6,361 nt of DNA, from positions 1-6,361 of the forward strand of contig JANNGR010000242.1 in assembly GCA_031403955.1 (NCBI GenBank). The letters are read 5' to 3'. The notes beneath the pieces were generated by a model, which saw nothing but the letters and a program-made list of their open reading frames with translations, searched no databases and was not told the origin of the DNA. Numbering within the stretch: the stretch's first letter is position 1; the number at the start of each line of letters is the position of its first letter. This document shows, piece by piece, positions 5,006 to 6,361 of the stretch. The DNA comes from CAISIP01 sp031403955. GTDB taxonomy: Bacteria; Pseudomonadota; Gammaproteobacteria; Burkholderiales; Burkholderiaceae_C. Both the position numbers and the translations under genes were made by a program.

Positions 5006-5848
5006 TCAGCCCTTCACCGCCCCTTGCGTCAAGCCACCCACGATCTGCTTCTGGAAGATGATGACCAGAATGATCAGCGGAATCGTGATGCTGACCGCGC
5101 CGGCCACCCCTTGCATCAGCAGGGCTTCGCTCTCGGCCGTGATCGAGTTGGCAATCGCCGCCGGCATGGTCATTTTCTCGGCGTTGGTCAGGGCCGAGCT
5201 GAGCAGAAAGTCGTTGTAGGCAAGCAGAAAACTGAACAGACCAGTGGTCACGACGCCTGGCCACATGACCGGAATTATCACGCGCCGAAAGGCCTGGAAC
5301 CGGGTGCAGCCATCGACCAGCGCCGCCTCATCGAGTTCGTTTGGAATGTTGACAAAAAACGAACGCAGCATCCAGATCGTGAACGGCTGGTTGATCGCCA
5401 CCAGCACGAAAATCAGCGTGAAATAGGTGTTGCGAATACCCAGGGCGTCAAAAATCGTGAAGAACGAAGGCAGCAGGCTCGAATGCGGAATGGCGCGAAA
5501 CATCAAGGCCACCATAAGCAACCAGAATCCGAGCGAGCCACGGTAACGCGACAACGCGTAACCCGCCAGGCATCCGACGGTGAGGGAGATCGTCACCGTG
5601 AACACGGTTACCAACGCGGTGTTGAGGAAGTTGCGGTAGAACTCCTTGTCGATCCAGAGCCGGGAGTAGTTCTCCATGGTGAAGGGCGCAACCCATTTGA
5701 GCGGCGACGAGAACGCATCGATGTATTGGCGGAACGAGATGATCGCTGTCCAGACAATGGGCAACGAAGCGATGACCAGCCAGAACGCCAAACCCCCATA
5801 CAGCAGGAATGAAAGCGGGAGGCTACGCTTGTTCGCGATAGATGTCAT
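5006..5848 (-). CDS. Carbohydrate ABC transporter permease, MalG type
   Basis: The 280-residue protein is one of the two membrane subunits of a binding-protein-dependent sugar importer (CUT1/MalG type). Six hydrophobic helices are visible at about residues 12-37, 75-98, 108-131, 140-162, 195-215 and 245-268. The cytoplasmic EAA loop that docks the ATPase is well conserved: ELDEAALVDG (171-180) through I191, I192 and P193. The N-terminal pattern (short basic tail, helix, periplasmic loop with FTMENYSRLW) and the C-terminal QKQIVGGLTQGAVKG are typical of the family. The ATG at 5848 has AGGGAG 6 nt upstream, inside the end of the preceding permease gene, from which it is separated by one nucleotide. 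The transported sugar is not deducible. No ATPase or binding-protein gene follows within the window. Confidence 0.95.
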   Translation of the reverse strand: MTSIANKRSLPLSFLLYGGLAFWLVIASLPIVWTAIISFRQYIDAFSSPLKWVAPFTMENYSRLWIDKEFYRNFLNTALVTVFTVTISLTVGCLAGYALSRYRGSLGFWLLMVALMFRAIPHSSLLPSFFTIFDALGIRNTYFTLIFVLVAINQPFTIWMLRSFFVNIPNELDEAALVDGCTRFQAFRRVIIPVMWPGVVTTGLFSFLLAYNDFLLSSALTNAEKMTMPAAIANSITAESEALLMQGVAGAVSITIPLIILVIIFQKQIVGGLTQGAVKG

Positions 5849-5849
5849 A

Positions 5850-6361
5850 TCAGACTCCCTGCTTTTGTTCGCGCCAGGTCTTTACCAGCAACGGGATCAG
5901 CAAAAACACAATACCAATCAGTGTCAACACCGCTGCCGCGCTCGCCTTGAACGGATTGTTCTGCTCCAGCAGGATGTGGTAGGTGAGGTACTGCACACTG
6001 GTGGTGAATGCGCCTTGCGTGAGCACAATCACCGGCTCGAACACCCGGTAGGCGTCCATCATGTGGATCAGCGTGATAAACACAATTAGTGGGGCCAGGT
6101 GCGGCAGGGTGACGTAGCGCAGCTTCTGCCAGCGCGACGCCCCGTCGATGGTGGCGGCCTCCAGCGCGTCTTGCGGCACGCCCTGCAAACCGGCGTACAA
6201 CACGATAAAGGCGAACGGCACCACGTGCCAGATGCCATACACAATGATCAGCATACGCGCCGACCAGGCCTGCGCCATCCAGAACACCTGGATACCAAAA
6301 TGCGACAGCAGGTAAGGCACCAGACCGTTGTCGCGGAACAGCCATTTGATCGAGAGCGCCG
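5850..6361 (-). CDS. Carbohydrate ABC transporter permease, MalF type, C-terminal part (5' end outside window)
   Basis: The frame is open to the right edge and 169 complete residues are visible, ending in TWREQKQGV. It is the second membrane subunit of the same importer. The EAA loop is present as DALEAATIDGASRWQKLRYVTLP, a close match to the E-A-A...D-G...P pattern of sugar permeases. Hydrophobic helices flank it: one around the ARMLIIVYGIWHVVPFAFIV segment, one after LPHLAP, and a final one, LTLIGIVFLLIPLLV. The segment YRVFEPVIVLTQGAF resembles the MalF region that faces the substrate path. The gene is followed after one nucleotide by the MalG-type gene, so both are surely co-transcribed. 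A GTG at 6320 is internal, since the frame and homologous sequence continue upstream of it. Confidence 0.94.
   Translation of the reverse strand, partial: ALSIKWLFRDNGLVPYLLSHFGIQVFWMAQAWSARMLIIVYGIWHVVPFAFIVLYAGLQGVPQDALEAATIDGASRWQKLRYVTLPHLAPLIVFITLIHMMDAYRVFEPVIVLTQGAFTTSVQYLTYHILLEQNNPFKASAAAVLTLIGIVFLLIPLLVKTWREQKQGV

Noticed and set aside
4854..5264. 136-residue minus-strand frame spanning the ABC-MFS junction
   Set aside because: It overlaps the permease C-terminus and the MFS N-terminus in another phase and reads as low-information Arg/His/Asp-rich sequence, so it is not evidence for a gene across the junction.
1..6361. CRISPR array, tRNA, rRNA, insertion sequence or integrase
   Set aside because: No regularly spaced repeats, no recognisable tRNA or rRNA segments, and no transposase or recombinase reading frame were found on either strand.

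Overview
The window is bacterial accessory-type DNA, about 60% GC by eye. Gene style (RES-Xre and FitAB-type toxin-antitoxin pairs, a LacI regulator, MalF/MalG-type permeases) suits a proteobacterium, perhaps Burkholderiales. That placement is an inference from protein style, not a database match. The two ends look like sugar-utilisation genes: a LacI-family regulator truncated by the left edge (+ strand) and two ABC sugar-transporter permeases entering from the right edge (- strand). Everything between them has the character of an insert of small, mobile-prone modules.

Layout, left to right. (1) 3' part of a LacI-type regulator, 2-571 (+). (2) A type II toxin-antitoxin operon on +: a strong promoter (TTGACA, 17 bp, TACATT) with repeated CATTTGA elements, an Xre/MbcA/ParS-type antitoxin (644-1165), then a RES-domain toxin starting at a TTG that overlaps the antitoxin stop (1162-1638). 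(3) A short convergent gap with a perfect hairpin and a tandem heptamer. (4) On -, a 378-residue bicupin (1682-2818) whose N-terminal cupin keeps a HxH...E metal site and whose C-terminal cupin has lost it. (5) On -, a FitAB/VapBC-type pair: RHH antitoxin (3372-3683) and PIN-domain toxin (2874-3299), separated by an unusual 72-nt gap. (6) On -, a Bcr/CflA-type MFS drug efflux transporter (3680-4885) whose stop codon overlaps the antitoxin start. (7) On -, a MalG-type permease (5006-5848) and the 3' part of a MalF-type permease (5850 to the right edge), one nucleotide apart.

How they work together: the two permeases form the membrane channel of one importer. No solute-binding protein or ATPase gene is visible, and downstream of the MalG gene the sugar operon gives way to the MFS gene. 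The Xre-RES pair should be an autoregulated NAD+-degrading toxin system. The second pair should be an RNase toxin with its DNA-binding antitoxin. Two unrelated toxin-antitoxin systems therefore flank one cupin gene. The MFS gene is locally much richer in G+C than the permease next to it, which suggests a separate origin.

I did not find an obviously new type of system. The points most worth a second look are the MFS-antitoxin translational coupling, the in-frame stop codons just upstream of both the PIN toxin and the MFS gene, the repeat-bearing toxin-antitoxin promoter, and the asymmetric bicupin between two toxin-antitoxin systems.
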